This document shows, piece after piece, positions 55,249 to 64,000 of a stretch of DNA of 64,000 bases. The stretch is from contig NZ_PIRO01000001.1 of NCBI RefSeq assembly GCF_003048905.1, positions 434,001 to 498,000 of the forward strand, given 5' to 3'. The notes under the pieces are model-generated. The model ran no database searches. It worked only from the letters and a program-made list of their open reading frames with translations, and was not told where the DNA came from. This stretch comes from Campylobacter concisus (lineage in GTDB: Bacteria; Campylobacterota; Campylobacteria; Campylobacterales; Campylobacteraceae). The translations under genes were made by a program, and so were the position numbers. The first letter of the stretch is position 1; each line of letters opens with the position of its first letter.

Positions 55249-56515
55249 CTCTAGCTCCCATTTTCTTTAAAATTTCAGCAAAATTTGGAAACGATGTGGC
55301 GATAAATTCGCTCTTTTCTATCTGCATGCCACATTTTAGTCCAAGTACGGCAAAGCTCATCGCGATCCTATGATCTCCGTGGCTATCTATCTTGGCAAAT
55401 TTAGCCTCAGAGCCATTTATGATAAAGCCATCTTCAAGCTCGCTAGCATCAACGCCGCACTGCTTTAACGCATTTATCGTGACGGCTATCCTATCACTCT
55501 CTTTTACGCGAAGCTCTTTTGCATTTATTAGCTTGCTTTGGCCTTTAGCGCAGGCAAATGCGATGGCTAAAGCCGGGGCTTCATCAATGAGCCACGAGAT
55601 ATTTTCACTAACCTCTACGCCTTTTAAATTTGGCGAATATCTAACCTCGATATCACCGATATCTTCGTACTTGCTTGAAGTTTTGTGAAATTTTATCTCA
55701 GCGCCCATTTTCTCTAAAATCCTGTAAGCTTCGATGCGAGTTTTATTTAGCAAAATATTTTTTAAAATAATGTGTGAGCCCGGAATTATAAGTGCTGCGA
55801 CTGCAAAGAAAAATGCAGAACTTGGATCATTTGGCACATCTATATCAAGTGGCGCAAGTGGCGATTTCATAGGCTTCAGAGTAATCTCTAAGCCGTCACG
55901 CTTTATATCAGCTCCCATGCCTGCAAACATGCGCTCAGTATGATCTCTGCTTAGCTCTGGCTCGCTAAATTTACAGCCATCTGAGTAAAGAGCCGCTAGT
56001 AAAAGCGCACTTTTTACCTGGGCTGAGGCGATCTTGCTATCAAAACTAAATCTTTCAAATTTCATCCCTCTTATGCAAAGCGGAGCATTGTTTGCGTTGT
56101 TTGCACCATCTATCTTTGCACCCATATCGTTTAGAGGTTTTGCTATTCTAGCCATTGGACGTGAGTTTAAATATCTATCACCACTTAGCACAAAAAAGCC
56201 ATCCTGTACGGCTAGTAATCCCATAAAAAGCCTCATCGCCGTACCAGAGTTACCACACTCTAAAATTTCATTTGGCTCTTTTATCTTTTGTGGCGGCATG
56301 ATCGTTATTTCAGAACCATTGTCCTCAACTTTTGCGCCTAAAAGCTGGACTATTTTTAAGGTATTTAGCGTATCGCCAGCTCTTAGGTAGTTTCTAATGC
56401 GAGATGGTTTATCACTCAAAAGCGAAAAAATCGCGCATCTATGCGAGATGGATTTATCCGCTGCGATGTCGTCAATAGTTAAATTTAGACTTTTTTCTAA
56501 TGGATAAATTCTCAT
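55238..56515 (-). CDS. aroA: EPSP synthase
   Basis: 425 residues. Sixth shikimate-pathway step, condensing PEP with shikimate 3-phosphate. ADKSISHRCAI at the N-terminus, GNSGTAMRL for PEP binding, and KESDRIAVTINAL and HGDHRIAMSFAVLG near the end. The ANSAM-type glyphosate loop around GNSGTAMRLFMG follows the bacterial class I-like pattern. It overlaps pheT by 4 bases. A shikimate pair with aroQ in this window. Confidence 0.96.
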   Translation of the reverse strand: MRIYPLEKSLNLTIDDIAADKSISHRCAIFSLLSDKPSRIRNYLRAGDTLNTLKIVQLLGAKVEDNGSEITIMPPQKIKEPNEILECGNSGTAMRLFMGLLAVQDGFFVLSGDRYLNSRPMARIAKPLNDMGAKIDGANNANNAPLCIRGMKFERFSFDSKIASAQVKSALLLAALYSDGCKFSEPELSRDHTERMFAGMGADIKRDGLEITLKPMKSPLAPLDIDVPNDPSSAFFFAVAALIIPGSHIILKNILLNKTRIEAYRILEKMGAEIKFHKTSSKYEDIGDIEVRYSPNLKGVEVSENISWLIDEAPALAIAFACAKGQSKLINAKELRVKESDRIAVTINALKQCGVDASELEDGFIINGSEAKFAKIDSHGDHRIAMSFAVLGLKCGMQIEKSEFIATSFPNFAEILKKMGARVED

Positions 56516-58848
56516 CTTATTCCAATATTTAGTTTCTCTTTTAGCTCACCTAAGATTTTATCCATAAGTGCGTTTATATCATCATCCTCAAGTGTTTTTT
56601 CCATATCTTGGAATGTAAATTTAAGGCTAAGGCTGATCGCGCCATTTAGTTTCGCATCTTTATAAATATCAACTGGTAAAAATTCTTTTAGCTCTTTTAG
56701 ATTTAGCCCTCTTATGCACTCATAAATTCGTCCAGCCTCGAAATTTTCAGGCACGATGAGGCTAAGATCTCTTGTAGTGCTTTGGAATTTTGAGTAAGGC
56801 ACTGCTAAGACCGGTTCGAATTTAAACTTAGTAAAATCAATCTCGCAAACATAAGTTTTTGGCAGATCTCTCTTTGCCTCAACTCTTGCGTCAACTCTAC
56901 CGATATAGCCGATATTTTCGCCATTTTGATAGATGTGTGCTTGTTCGTATGGACTAAGATATGAGATGCCCTGGCAAGGTTTTAGTTCAAATTTGCCTAT
57001 GACATTTTGCACCATCGAAGCAAAAGCATAGAAATTTGCCTCCTCGCCCTTTGCACCATTTATCAGCGTAGGCTCTTTCAGAAGTCCAGACACAACAAAG
57101 CCTAAATTTAAGCCCTGGTTTGCATTTTCGTCAAAAATTTCTCCAAGCTCAAATAGTCTAACTGAGCGTTTCGAGTTTTTGATATTTTTCTCGCTTGAGC
57201 TTAGAAGGTGATTAACAAGTGTCGGTCTAAGCGTGTTTAGCTCATTATTTATAGGATTTAGTATCTTGACTTTGCATGGTTTAAAATTTAGCTCACTAAG
57301 CTCATCCTCACTATCAAAGACATAGTGTACGCTTTCAAAAAAGCCATTATCAGCTGCTCTACGCCTTAAATTTAGGGCGTTTTTATAGTTAAAATATGTC
57401 TTATTTAGCCTATTTTTCTCTGCAAAATTTAGCGGCGTTGAGGCGATATTGTCGATGCCTATTATCCTTACGATCTCCTCGCAGATATCATGAGAATTTA
57501 CGATATCATGGCGAAATAACGGCACTTTTACGTTAAAGCTTTCTTGCTCGACATTTACCGCGATCTCAAAGCCAAGTTTCTTTAAAATTTTAACGACATC
57601 GTTTCTTGCAACCTCTTGACCGATCATATTTTTAAGCTCGCCAAGTGAGATGCTAAGCGTGATAGGCTCGGTGTTTAAAAGCGACTGCTGTGAGCCAGCA
57701 AAGAGATTTAGAGTATCTTTAAAATTAGCAAGTCTTTTAAATAAATAATCCGCTCCATAAGCTAAATTTGGCTCGCCACCACGACTTGAGCGATAAATTT
57801 GATCACCCTTTGGTAAATTTTTATTTTCAAAAATAGCCTTTGAAACTACGTCTGGCTTTACGTAGCTAGCTTCTACTAGGATCACTTTTGACTTCTCATC
57901 TACCCTAGCCTCATCGCTTTGGCAAATTCCAGCAATGCCTAAATTTTTATCCCCGCAATAAACGACACATTCGCCATTTTCGCCATTTTTTATATCAAAA
58001 ACAGCCTTTTCGCCTTCACTTACAAGTTTAGCGTGATCATAAGCCCTAAATAAAACACCCGTGCAAAATGTCGCATATTCAAGTAGTCTCTCTACTAAAT
58101 TTGTCTTTTGACACTCTATTAATGCTAGACGCATGCGAGTTATTAGATTTTCGTATAGTCCCTCTTTTAGCTCAAAAGCCTTATACAAAAATGACCCATT
58201 TACTTTATCCTCTGCTCGCACAGAAGCTATTCTACCAATACCTAGTAAATTTTCGCTCTCATCGTCTTCGTGACTATCTTTCATATTTAGATCAAGCGCT
58301 GCACAAATTTCTCTTGCGATGCCATGTAAATTTTGGCAATCGCCTCTGTTTGCTGTGACATCAACTTCAATTATCGTATCTTTAAATACCTCAAATTCGC
58401 TAAGACTTGTACCAAGTTTTAGTTTACCGATGCTCTCATCAAGCGGTAAAATTCCATCGTTTACCTTTGGAAGTCCCAGCTCACTTGAAGAGCAGATCAT
58501 ACCACTTGACTCGATACCTCTTAGCTTTGCTTTTTTTATCTCAAGACCATTTGGCATAGTCGTGCCAATAAGTGCAACTGGCACAAACTGGCCAGCTTCA
58601 ACGTTTTTAGCCCCACACACGATCTGAAGCGTCTCTCCACCAACATCCACTTGACAAATGCTTAGTTTATCAGCATCTGGGTGTTTCTCTCTACTTTTTA
58701 TGTAGCCAACCACAATACTCTTTGGTAAATTTATCTCTTTATAGCTATCAACCTCTAGCCCGATAGAATTTAATGTCTTTGAAAGTGTCTCGCCGCTAAC
58801 GTCGCTAAGGTCGATCCACTCGTTTAACCAATGCTTTGAAATTATCAT
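56512..58848 (-). CDS. pheT: phenylalanyl-tRNA synthetase beta subunit
   Basis: 778 residues. N-terminal B1 region, the EMAP-like tRNA-binding domain ([26 protein letters not shown]), B3/B4 editing domain, B5, the catalytic-like core and a C-terminal ferredoxin-like FDX-ACB domain ([19 protein letters not shown]). It edits mischarged tyrosine. It overlaps pheS by 4 bases. Confidence 0.97.
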   Translation of the reverse strand: MIISKHWLNEWIDLSDVSGETLSKTLNSIGLEVDSYKEINLPKSIVVGYIKSREKHPDADKLSICQVDVGGETLQIVCGAKNVEAGQFVPVALIGTTMPNGLEIKKAKLRGIESSGMICSSSELGLPKVNDGILPLDESIGKLKLGTSLSEFEVFKDTIIEVDVTANRGDCQNLHGIAREICAALDLNMKDSHEDDESENLLGIGRIASVRAEDKVNGSFLYKAFELKEGLYENLITRMRLALIECQKTNLVERLLEYATFCTGVLFRAYDHAKLVSEGEKAVFDIKNGENGECVVYCGDKNLGIAGICQSDEARVDEKSKVILVEASYVKPDVVSKAIFENKNLPKGDQIYRSSRGGEPNLAYGADYLFKRLANFKDTLNLFAGSQQSLLNTEPITLSISLGELKNMIGQEVARNDVVKILKKLGFEIAVNVEQESFNVKVPLFRHDIVNSHDICEEIVRIIGIDNIASTPLNFAEKNRLNKTYFNYKNALNLRRRAADNGFFESVHYVFDSEDELSELNFKPCKVKILNPINNELNTLRPTLVNHLLSSSEKNIKNSKRSVRLFELGEIFDENANQGLNLGFVVSGLLKEPTLINGAKGEEANFYAFASMVQNVIGKFELKPCQGISYLSPYEQAHIYQNGENIGYIGRVDARVEAKRDLPKTYVCEIDFTKFKFEPVLAVPYSKFQSTTRDLSLIVPENFEAGRIYECIRGLNLKELKEFLPVDIYKDAKLNGAISLSLKFTFQDMEKTLEDDDINALMDKILGELKEKLNIGIR

Positions 58849-59840
58849 TTAAACTGCTCCAACAATCTTAAATCTCCCTCAAAAAGCGACCTTAGATCAG
58901 GCACTCTATGAAGCAACATCGCAAATCTCTCAACGCCAAGGCCAAAGGCGTATCCACTTACATTTTTATAACCAACTGCCTTAAATACATTTGGATCAAC
59001 GACGCCACATCCAAGTACCTCAAGCCAAGTGGTCTGCTTGCACACTCTGCAGCCCTTGCCATGGCAGAATATACAACTAATATCAACCTCTGCGCTAGGC
59101 TCCGTAAATGGAAAAAAACTAGGGCGAAAACGTACTTCAACGTCGCCAAACATGTGCTTTAAAAAGCCCTCAAGCATTGATTTTAAATTTGCAAAGCTAA
59201 CTTTCTCAGCATCCTCCACCACAAGGCCCTCGACCTGGTGAAACATCGGTGTATGCGTTAAATCCATATCACGTCTAAAGACAGTACCTGGCGCTATCAT
59301 GCGAATAGGCGGCTTTTGATTTAGCATAGTTCGCACCTGAACTGGACTCGTATGCGTCCTTAAAAGCCTAAAATCATCTAGGTAAAATGTATCTTGCATA
59401 TCTCTTGCTGGGTGGTATTTTGGTAAATTTAGCGCCTCAAAGTTGTGAAAATCATCTTCTATTAGTGGTCCAGTCTCGAGCGAGAAATTTAGAGCTAAAA
59501 AGTATTCAATTATCTTATCCATCGTAGCCATCACAGGATGAAGTGCCCCGCTAGCAATAGGCTCATTAAATAGCGTGATATCAGCGGCTTCTTTTTTCAT
59601 CTTGTTATCTATCTCTTGCTCGCTAAGCTCAGCCTTTTTAGCTTCTATTAGCGCGCCAAGCTCATCTCTTTGCTTATTTAAATTTGCTGCAAATTCCTTT
59701 TTCTCGTCCTCGCCAAGCTCTTTTAGCTTTGCAAAGCCTTGCGCCAAGATGCCCTTTTTGCCAAAAATTTCTACCCTGACTTTTTCCAAATCATCAAGCG
59801 TTGAAATTTCATTTTTGATTTTATTAACGAAATCTTGCAA
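58845..59840 (-). CDS. pheS: phenylalanyl-tRNA synthetase alpha subunit
   Basis: 331 residues. Class II catalytic subunit: N-terminal coiled coil (residues 1-85), motif 2 ([21 protein letters not shown]), the [11 protein letters not shown] phenylalanine pocket and motif 3 ([10 protein letters not shown]). A zinc-like [14 protein letters not shown] insert is present, which many bacterial PheS share. It is the first gene of the pheST-aroA-ispH-rpsA run, and its promoter region faces the HIT gene. Confidence 0.97.
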   Translation of the reverse strand: MQDFVNKIKNEISTLDDLEKVRVEIFGKKGILAQGFAKLKELGEDEKKEFAANLNKQRDELGALIEAKKAELSEQEIDNKMKKEAADITLFNEPIASGALHPVMATMDKIIEYFLALNFSLETGPLIEDDFHNFEALNLPKYHPARDMQDTFYLDDFRLLRTHTSPVQVRTMLNQKPPIRMIAPGTVFRRDMDLTHTPMFHQVEGLVVEDAEKVSFANLKSMLEGFLKHMFGDVEVRFRPSFFPFTEPSAEVDISCIFCHGKGCRVCKQTTWLEVLGCGVVDPNVFKAVGYKNVSGYAFGLGVERFAMLLHRVPDLRSLFEGDLRLLEQFK

Positions 59841-59958
59841 TTTTTTGCCTTTATAAATTTTTGAGTCGATTTTATAGAAAAAGAGTTAAAATCAAGATAA
59901 AGAGCACGAAATTTAAGCACACTTTGATATAATTTTGCAAAATTTCAAAGGAGCTAAA

Positions 59959-60312
59959 ATGACCATATTTGAAAAGATCGTAGCTGGTGAAATCCCTTGC
60001 AACAAAGTGCTTGAGAGCGAGAAATTTCTAGCTTTTAACGATATAAATCCAAAAGCACCAATCCACATCCTAATCATCCCAAAAAAACACTATAAAAATT
60101 TCCAAGAGATGGATCCGGTTTTAATGGGAGAGATGACAAAATTTATCCAAGAAGTAGCGACCTTAATGGGCGTTGATAAGAGCGGATACCGCCTTATAAC
60201 AAACTGCGGTGAAAACGGCGGTCAAGAAGTTATGCATCTACATTTTCACCTGCTTGGCGGAGCTAAGCTTGGCTGGAGCGAAGGCGTAGCTGATCCACAA
60301 AGCACATTTTAA
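59959..60312 (+). CDS. HIT-family nucleotide hydrolase
   Basis: 118 residues from the ATG at 59959, which has a perfect AAAGGAG site; the ATG at 59935 lies before it. Histidine-triad motif VMHLHFHLLGG with the catalytic centre, and PIHILIIPKKHY for ligand binding. HinT-like enzymes split adenosine phosphoramidates. The same position beside pheS is seen in C. jejuni (Cj0898). Confidence 0.95.
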   Translation: MTIFEKIVAGEIPCNKVLESEKFLAFNDINPKAPIHILIIPKKHYKNFQEMDPVLMGEMTKFIQEVATLMGVDKSGYRLITNCGENGGQEVMHLHFHLLGGAKLGWSEGVADPQSTF

Positions 60313-60320
60313 TAACTTCT

Positions 60321-60359
60321 AAATTTTAGACTCAAAACCTGAGTCTAAAATTTTATTTT
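60321..60359. terminator. bidirectional terminator between the HIT and chemoreceptor genes
   Basis: A perfect 14-bp stem, AAATTTTAGACTCA at 60321-60334 and its complement at 60340-60353, with a 5-base loop. It is followed by TATTTT on the plus strand, and the A-run on its other side serves the minus-strand gene. Confidence 0.9.
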
Positions 60360-61435
60360 CTTGCAGACTTAATAGCTTCAAGCAACTCTTCAAAACCTAC
60401 TTTACTTGAGTTTTCAACATCTTTTAATATTTCAACGCCAGGTAGATTTCCTTTATCTTTATCAGCAAAAATAACCATCGCTTTTTCTAGTCCATGATGA
60501 ACATTTTCATGATGAGCTGCGATACTTGAGAGAATTTTGGCATCTTTTACAAGAGTATTTTTCACATCTTTTTCATACCATTTGCCAAATCTACACTCAT
60601 GAACATCTTGAATTTTATTAAATTCATTTAAAAGCACACCTCTATATCCATTTAGCTTCATATTTATATGATCTATTTTTCCATTACTTACATAGACTTC
60701 ATTTGTAACATTTAGAGCCTGATTTAGGATATTTTGCGTATTTGAGTTTACGCTTGAGATATTTCCTTCAAATCCACCTAAAATTTTCATAGCATTTGCA
60801 GAAATTTTTGAGAAATTCTCACTCATTTCGATCATCGTATTCGCACTTTGCTTAAGTCCATTTATATTTACTTCTACTTCAAGTGTCGCTTTTTGAGTGC
60901 GCTCAGCTAGCTTTCTAACCTCATCTGCCACGACAGCAAAACCTCGTCCATGCTCACCAGCACGGGCCGCCTCGATCGCAGCATTTAGAGCTAGCAAATT
61001 TGTCTGATCTGAGATGTCTTTAATTAGATTTATAATCTCAGCAATCGAATTTACGCTTCCATTAAGCGAAGAAGCGTCATTTGAAAGGTCATTGCTCATC
61101 TGGCTTACTTGCTCGATCGAGTTTAAAATTTCAGCCGTTTGCGACTTGAGTTCGCCCGTCTCTTTGAAAGTCTTTTCATTTAGTCCGTTTATACTTTCAA
61201 GCATTTTTAGGTTTTCTTCCATTGTTAATTGCAAGAAATTTATACCATCTTGATAACTTGAAAGCAATAAATTTACAGCCTCTTGCTTATCCTTGGCTTG
61301 CTCTTTTGGCTCGCAAGTTTTAACTTTTTTTAGCTCCTCTTTAAGTGCTAAAATTTCAGCCTTTAAAGCTTCATTTTCTCTCTCTAAAGCTTCATTTTTA
61401 CTAGAAAGCTCTTTATTCTTGCCATCAAAAAACAT
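60353..61435 (-). CDS. soluble chemoreceptor with C-terminal CZB domain (TlpD-like)
   Basis: 360 residues, no membrane helix, so a cytoplasmic receptor. An N-terminal coiled coil ([19 protein letters not shown]), a short MCP signalling domain with the hairpin tip [37 protein letters not shown]-type sequence (seen in part at about residues 140-175), and a CZB zinc domain (HECRFGKWY, then [13 protein letters not shown], about 285-345). H. pylori TlpD has this layout and reports redox or zinc state. It would signal to CheA. The ribosome site is AAAGGAT. Confidence 0.9.
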   Translation of the reverse strand: MFFDGKNKELSSKNEALERENEALKAEILALKEELKKVKTCEPKEQAKDKQEAVNLLLSSYQDGINFLQLTMEENLKMLESINGLNEKTFKETGELKSQTAEILNSIEQVSQMSNDLSNDASSLNGSVNSIAEIINLIKDISDQTNLLALNAAIEAARAGEHGRGFAVVADEVRKLAERTQKATLEVEVNINGLKQSANTMIEMSENFSKISANAMKILGGFEGNISSVNSNTQNILNQALNVTNEVYVSNGKIDHINMKLNGYRGVLLNEFNKIQDVHECRFGKWYEKDVKNTLVKDAKILSSIAAHHENVHHGLEKAMVIFADKDKGNLPGVEILKDVENSSKVGFEELLEAIKSARK

Positions 61436-61470
61436 TTTTCATCCTTTAAAATTTTGTAGATTTTGCGTAA

Positions 61471-62883
61471 TTATAACTCTTTTTTCTTAAGCCAGTAGTC
61501 TAAAATTTCTATCTGCTCATCAACGCTTTTATTTGCCGTGCCGCCTTTTGAAGTGCGAGCCTCTTTGGAAGCGTGCAGATCTAGAAATTTAATGGCATTT
61601 TCGTCCAAATTTTCATCGACACTTTTTAGCTGCTCTTCGTTTAGCTCACTTAGATCAAGTCCTAAGCTTTCAGCCTTTGCGACGGCTTTGCCTGTGATAA
61701 AATGCGCCGTTCTAAATGGAATATTCTTTTCACGCACTAGATAGTCTGCCAAATCAGTCGCACTTAGATGCCCAGTTTTTGTAGCTTTTAGCATATTTTT
61801 TTCATTAAATTTGGCCGTTTTTATCATCTCGTTTAGGATGGTAGCCGAGCTTAAAATGGTTGAGACGCTGTCAAACACGCCCTCTTTATCTTCTTGCATA
61901 TCTTTATTATAAGCAAGTGGCAGGCCCTTCATCGTAGTTAGCAGTGCTACTAAATTTCCATTTACACGCCCAGTTTTGCCACGGATGAGTTCAGCAACGT
62001 CTGGATTTTTCTTTTGAGGCATAATGGAACTTCCTGTGCTATAAGCATCGCTAATGCTTATAAAGCCAAATTCTTGCGAGCTCCAAAGTATGAGCTCCTC
62101 GCAAAGCCTAGAAGCGTGCGTCATAAAAATGCTAATGTTAAATAAAATCTCAAGCGCAAAATCACGGTCGCTCACGCTATCCATCGCATTTCGCGTGCAA
62201 CCTGCGAAGCCAAGCTCACTTGCAACGATAGTTCTATCTATCTTATGAGGAGTGCCTGCAAGGGCTGCTGAACCAAGCGGACTTAGGTTGTTTCGCTCAT
62301 ATGAGCTAACAAAACGCTCGAAATCTCTTTTAAACATAAATGCATATGCTAGCAAGTGATAGCTAAGGCTTACTGGCTGAGCGTGTTGAAGATGTGTGTA
62401 GCCTGGCATTAGCGTATCTTTGTGGTTTTTTGCCAAATTTGTAAGCGTAGTGATGAGCTCTTTGATGAGAGATGAAATTTCTAAATTTTTCTTCAATACG
62501 TAAAATTTAAAATCAAGCGCAACTTGGTCGTTTCTACTTCTAGCTGTGTGCAGTCTGCCTCCAAGCTCGGCGCCGATGATCTGGCTAAGGCGCTTCTCAA
62601 CTGCCATATGTATATCTTCATCTTCTAGCTTAAACTCGAATTTACCTGCTCTTATCTCAGATAAAACCTCATCAAGCCCCTTTATGATCGCCTCTGACTC
62701 ATCTTTTTTCAAAATTCCGCAAACCCCAAGCATCTTTGCGTGAGCCTTACTTCCAGCGATATCTTCCTCAAAAAGATTTTTATCAAAATTTATAGAGGCA
62801 TTGAATTCCTCAAGCAGCTTCGAACTAGCCTCGCTAAATCTGCCCTCCCACATCTTTTTGTGTGCGTTTTTCTCTTCTTTCAT
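61471..62883 (-). CDS. argH: argininosuccinate lyase
   Basis: 470 residues. Last step of arginine synthesis. Fumarase-superfamily marks: [31 protein letters not shown], and the catalytic flexible loop [12 protein letters not shown] with its serine. Near the N-terminus [12 protein letters not shown] is the usual first block, so the ten residues before it are an extra tail; the ATG at 62883 has an AAAGGC site, but 62853 could be the start. Confidence 0.95.
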   Translation of the reverse strand: MKEEKNAHKKMWEGRFSEASSKLLEEFNASINFDKNLFEEDIAGSKAHAKMLGVCGILKKDESEAIIKGLDEVLSEIRAGKFEFKLEDEDIHMAVEKRLSQIIGAELGGRLHTARSRNDQVALDFKFYVLKKNLEISSLIKELITTLTNLAKNHKDTLMPGYTHLQHAQPVSLSYHLLAYAFMFKRDFERFVSSYERNNLSPLGSAALAGTPHKIDRTIVASELGFAGCTRNAMDSVSDRDFALEILFNISIFMTHASRLCEELILWSSQEFGFISISDAYSTGSSIMPQKKNPDVAELIRGKTGRVNGNLVALLTTMKGLPLAYNKDMQEDKEGVFDSVSTILSSATILNEMIKTAKFNEKNMLKATKTGHLSATDLADYLVREKNIPFRTAHFITGKAVAKAESLGLDLSELNEEQLKSVDENLDENAIKFLDLHASKEARTSKGGTANKSVDEQIEILDYWLKKKEL

Positions 62884-63088
62884 AGCTTTGCCTTTAATTA
62901 GTTTTGCGTGATTTTAACAAAATAGCACTTAACTGGGTATTTTAACTATAAAGTTGCAAAAAAGTTATAAATATAATTTATCTTTAAGGATATAGAAATA
63001 TAATTCAAAATATAACTTTTTAAAAACTATTTTAATTTTCTATTGAATATAGTTTAAAATAAAAATAATCTATAAGAGGAAGGATGAT
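62884..63088. other. AT-rich divergent promoter region
   Basis: 205 bases, over 80 per cent A and T by eye. It contains several TATAAT-like boxes, and AGAGGAAGG just before the next gene. No clear sigma-28 or sigma-54 motif was found. Confidence 0.4.
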
Positions 63089-63478
63089 ATGCAAATAGAT
63101 GCGAATATGAACTCAAATATTTTCTATCATGATGGCTATACATCTATCTCTTCAAATAGCTCAAAAACAAGCATGCTAGTATCTTCCGGCTATGACAAGA
63201 AAGATATTATTAGAAGCAATGAAGTACATGTAGAACAAAGAGAAGATGCTAAAATTTCCTCTATAATTATTAATAAAGCAAGTGCCATACAGTTACAAAA
63301 AGACTTAGAAAAATTACAAGAGCAAAAGCTAGATATTTCGCATCAAATTTCAAGCATCCAGAGCCTAAAAGATCGTAACTCTATGCAAATGCTTCATTAC
63401 TTAAATTTAGAGCAGTCAGCCATTCAAAATAACATTTTAAGTATTAAAACTCAAATGATAGAAATGGCACAGGCTTAA
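63089..63478 (+). CDS. unknown protein with C-terminal coiled coil
   Basis: 129 residues with a strong AGAGGAAGG site. The first 70 residues are polar and Ser/Asn-rich with no signal peptide. The second half (about 73-125) is helical and heptad-like (IQLQKDLEKLQEQKLDISHQ), so it probably dimerises. I do not recognise a family. It lacks cysteine. The base composition is very AT-rich. It is convergent with the last gene, with only two bases between the stops. Confidence 0.7.
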   Translation: MQIDANMNSNIFYHDGYTSISSNSSKTSMLVSSGYDKKDIIRSNEVHVEQREDAKISSIIINKASAIQLQKDLEKLQEQKLDISHQISSIQSLKDRNSMQMLHYLNLEQSAIQNNILSIKTQMIEMAQA

Positions 63479-63480
63479 AA

Positions 63481-64000
63481 CTAAGCCTTGCCAATAATAG
63501 TTTCTAAAACTAGGCAAAAATCCTCTAAAAAATATCCCATTGATTTATAAAAATTGCTAGTTGCGTCTTTTTGGATATCTCTTGAAAGCTGTTTAGCATA
63601 AGGCAAGAAAAATGATACACTAAAAGCTGCAAGAAGTTTCATAGACTCATTAGATGCTTCGCTTTTTAAAATATTTGCTATTAAAATTAGCTGATTTGAG
63701 ATGCTGTCAACCTCGCCCATCTTTGGCTGAAAATTTATAGCCTTATAAAATTGAGCTAGATCATCTTTTGCAGACGAAAAATAGTAACTTGCCTCAAATT
63801 TTGACTTTAAAATGACAAAATCGTCACATAAAGCAGCACTACTTTCATCTTTGATAAATTTGGCATAAAGCTCGTTACCTTTTTTATTTGCTTCGCTATT
63901 TGTCTGCGTTATCCACGCATTTGTCTTTTTGATACGCATAAAAGATGAAACGTCTAAAATGCCGCTAAAATTTGCAGCAAGCGCAGCCGCTACAACGCTA
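63481..64000 (-). CDS. unknown helical, weakly TorD-like protein, cut by the window edge
   Basis: The frame has no stop up to the last base, so the start may lie outside; the first internal ATG is at 63939 and would give 152 residues. The protein is helical, with a C-terminal block FFLPYAKQLSRDIQKDATSNFYKSMGYFLEDF that faintly resembles TorD/NarJ-type chaperones. Without the N-terminus I would not assign that name. Its position next to an unknown gene gives no help. Confidence 0.45.
   Translation of the reverse strand, partial: SVVAAALAANFSGILDVSSFMRIKKTNAWITQTNSEANKKGNELYAKFIKDESSAALCDDFVILKSKFEASYYFSSAKDDLAQFYKAINFQPKMGEVDSISNQLILIANILKSEASNESMKLLAAFSVSFFLPYAKQLSRDIQKDATSNFYKSMGYFLEDFCLVLETIIGKA

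Overview
The window looks like a chromosomal segment of an epsilonproteobacterial Campylobacter. The AT-rich base composition, the constant AAATTT-type words and the gene order (mrdA to ppa, aroQ to fliY, pheS to serA, tup and fdh loci) all fit. A selenocysteine formate dehydrogenase locus and the mixed base composition would suit the C. concisus group, but the species is an inference.

Layout. 1-555 is the 3' end of queC. 833-12450 is one long minus-strand envelope and housekeeping run: mrdA, membrane protein, ysxC, lptA, lptC, kdsC, hisB, rlpA, mltD, tatD, cbrR, recN, nadK. 12543-16654 carries aspS, adk, a lipoprotein, a BOF protein and ppa on the plus strand, then a tRNA with anticodon CAT. 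16954-18963 is a decayed type I restriction remnant: a frameshifted YgjP-like metallopeptidase and the C-terminal third or so of HsdR.

19.1-33.8 kb is the accessory heart of the window, a formate/molybdenum-tungsten/selenium region. It holds fdhD, a ModE-domain regulator with a duplicated Cys-containing N-terminus, a 62-residue protein, a class V aminotransferase-like enzyme, a frameshifted PD-(D/E)XK nuclease, tungstate transporter tupA/tupB/tupC, a torD-fdhX-fdhA-fdhB operon, and a second, cytoplasmic-type formate dehydrogenase. Both formate dehydrogenases are selenoproteins: each reads through a TGA followed, exactly 18 nt later, by the 5-nt loop of a hairpin. A perfect inverted repeat ATATGC-N7-GCATAT, preceded by TAAG-N2, stands upstream of fdhD, of the torD-fdh operon and of the second fdhA. 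A one-mismatch copy and a half-site lie at the fdh operon and at the tupA/tupB promoter region. This looks like a local regulon and is the most interesting signal in the window. Much of the region (fdhD to aminotransferase, tupC to second fdhA) is visibly richer in G and C than the flanks and may have been acquired.

33.9-36.2 kb is a remnant mobile element beside tRNA-Asn: a relaxase split by an in-frame TAG, a small helix-turn-helix gene, and short repeats, with no integrase. 36.4-45.2 kb holds mnmA, a LOG-family protein and the flagellar regulatory operon (fliY, fliM, fliA, membrane protein, flhG, flhF) with folK, a Xaa-Pro peptidase and aroQ. 45.3-49.3 kb has aminofutalosine deaminase, sppA, a GluQ-like synthetase, an RRM protein and a DJ-1 protein. 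49427-49684 encodes a third selenoprotein (SelW/Rdx-like) invisible to simple ORF calling. 50.0-59.8 kb is efp, serA, a small membrane-anchored protein, rpsA, ispH, aroA, pheT, pheS. The right end carries a HIT protein, a CZB-domain chemoreceptor, argH, an unknown coiled-coil protein and an edge-truncated, weakly TorD-like gene.

The genes converge on formate-driven respiration: TupABC imports W (or Mo), FdhD and TorD-type chaperones mature the enzymes, Sec supplies the active-site ligand, and the shared operator may co-ordinate them.
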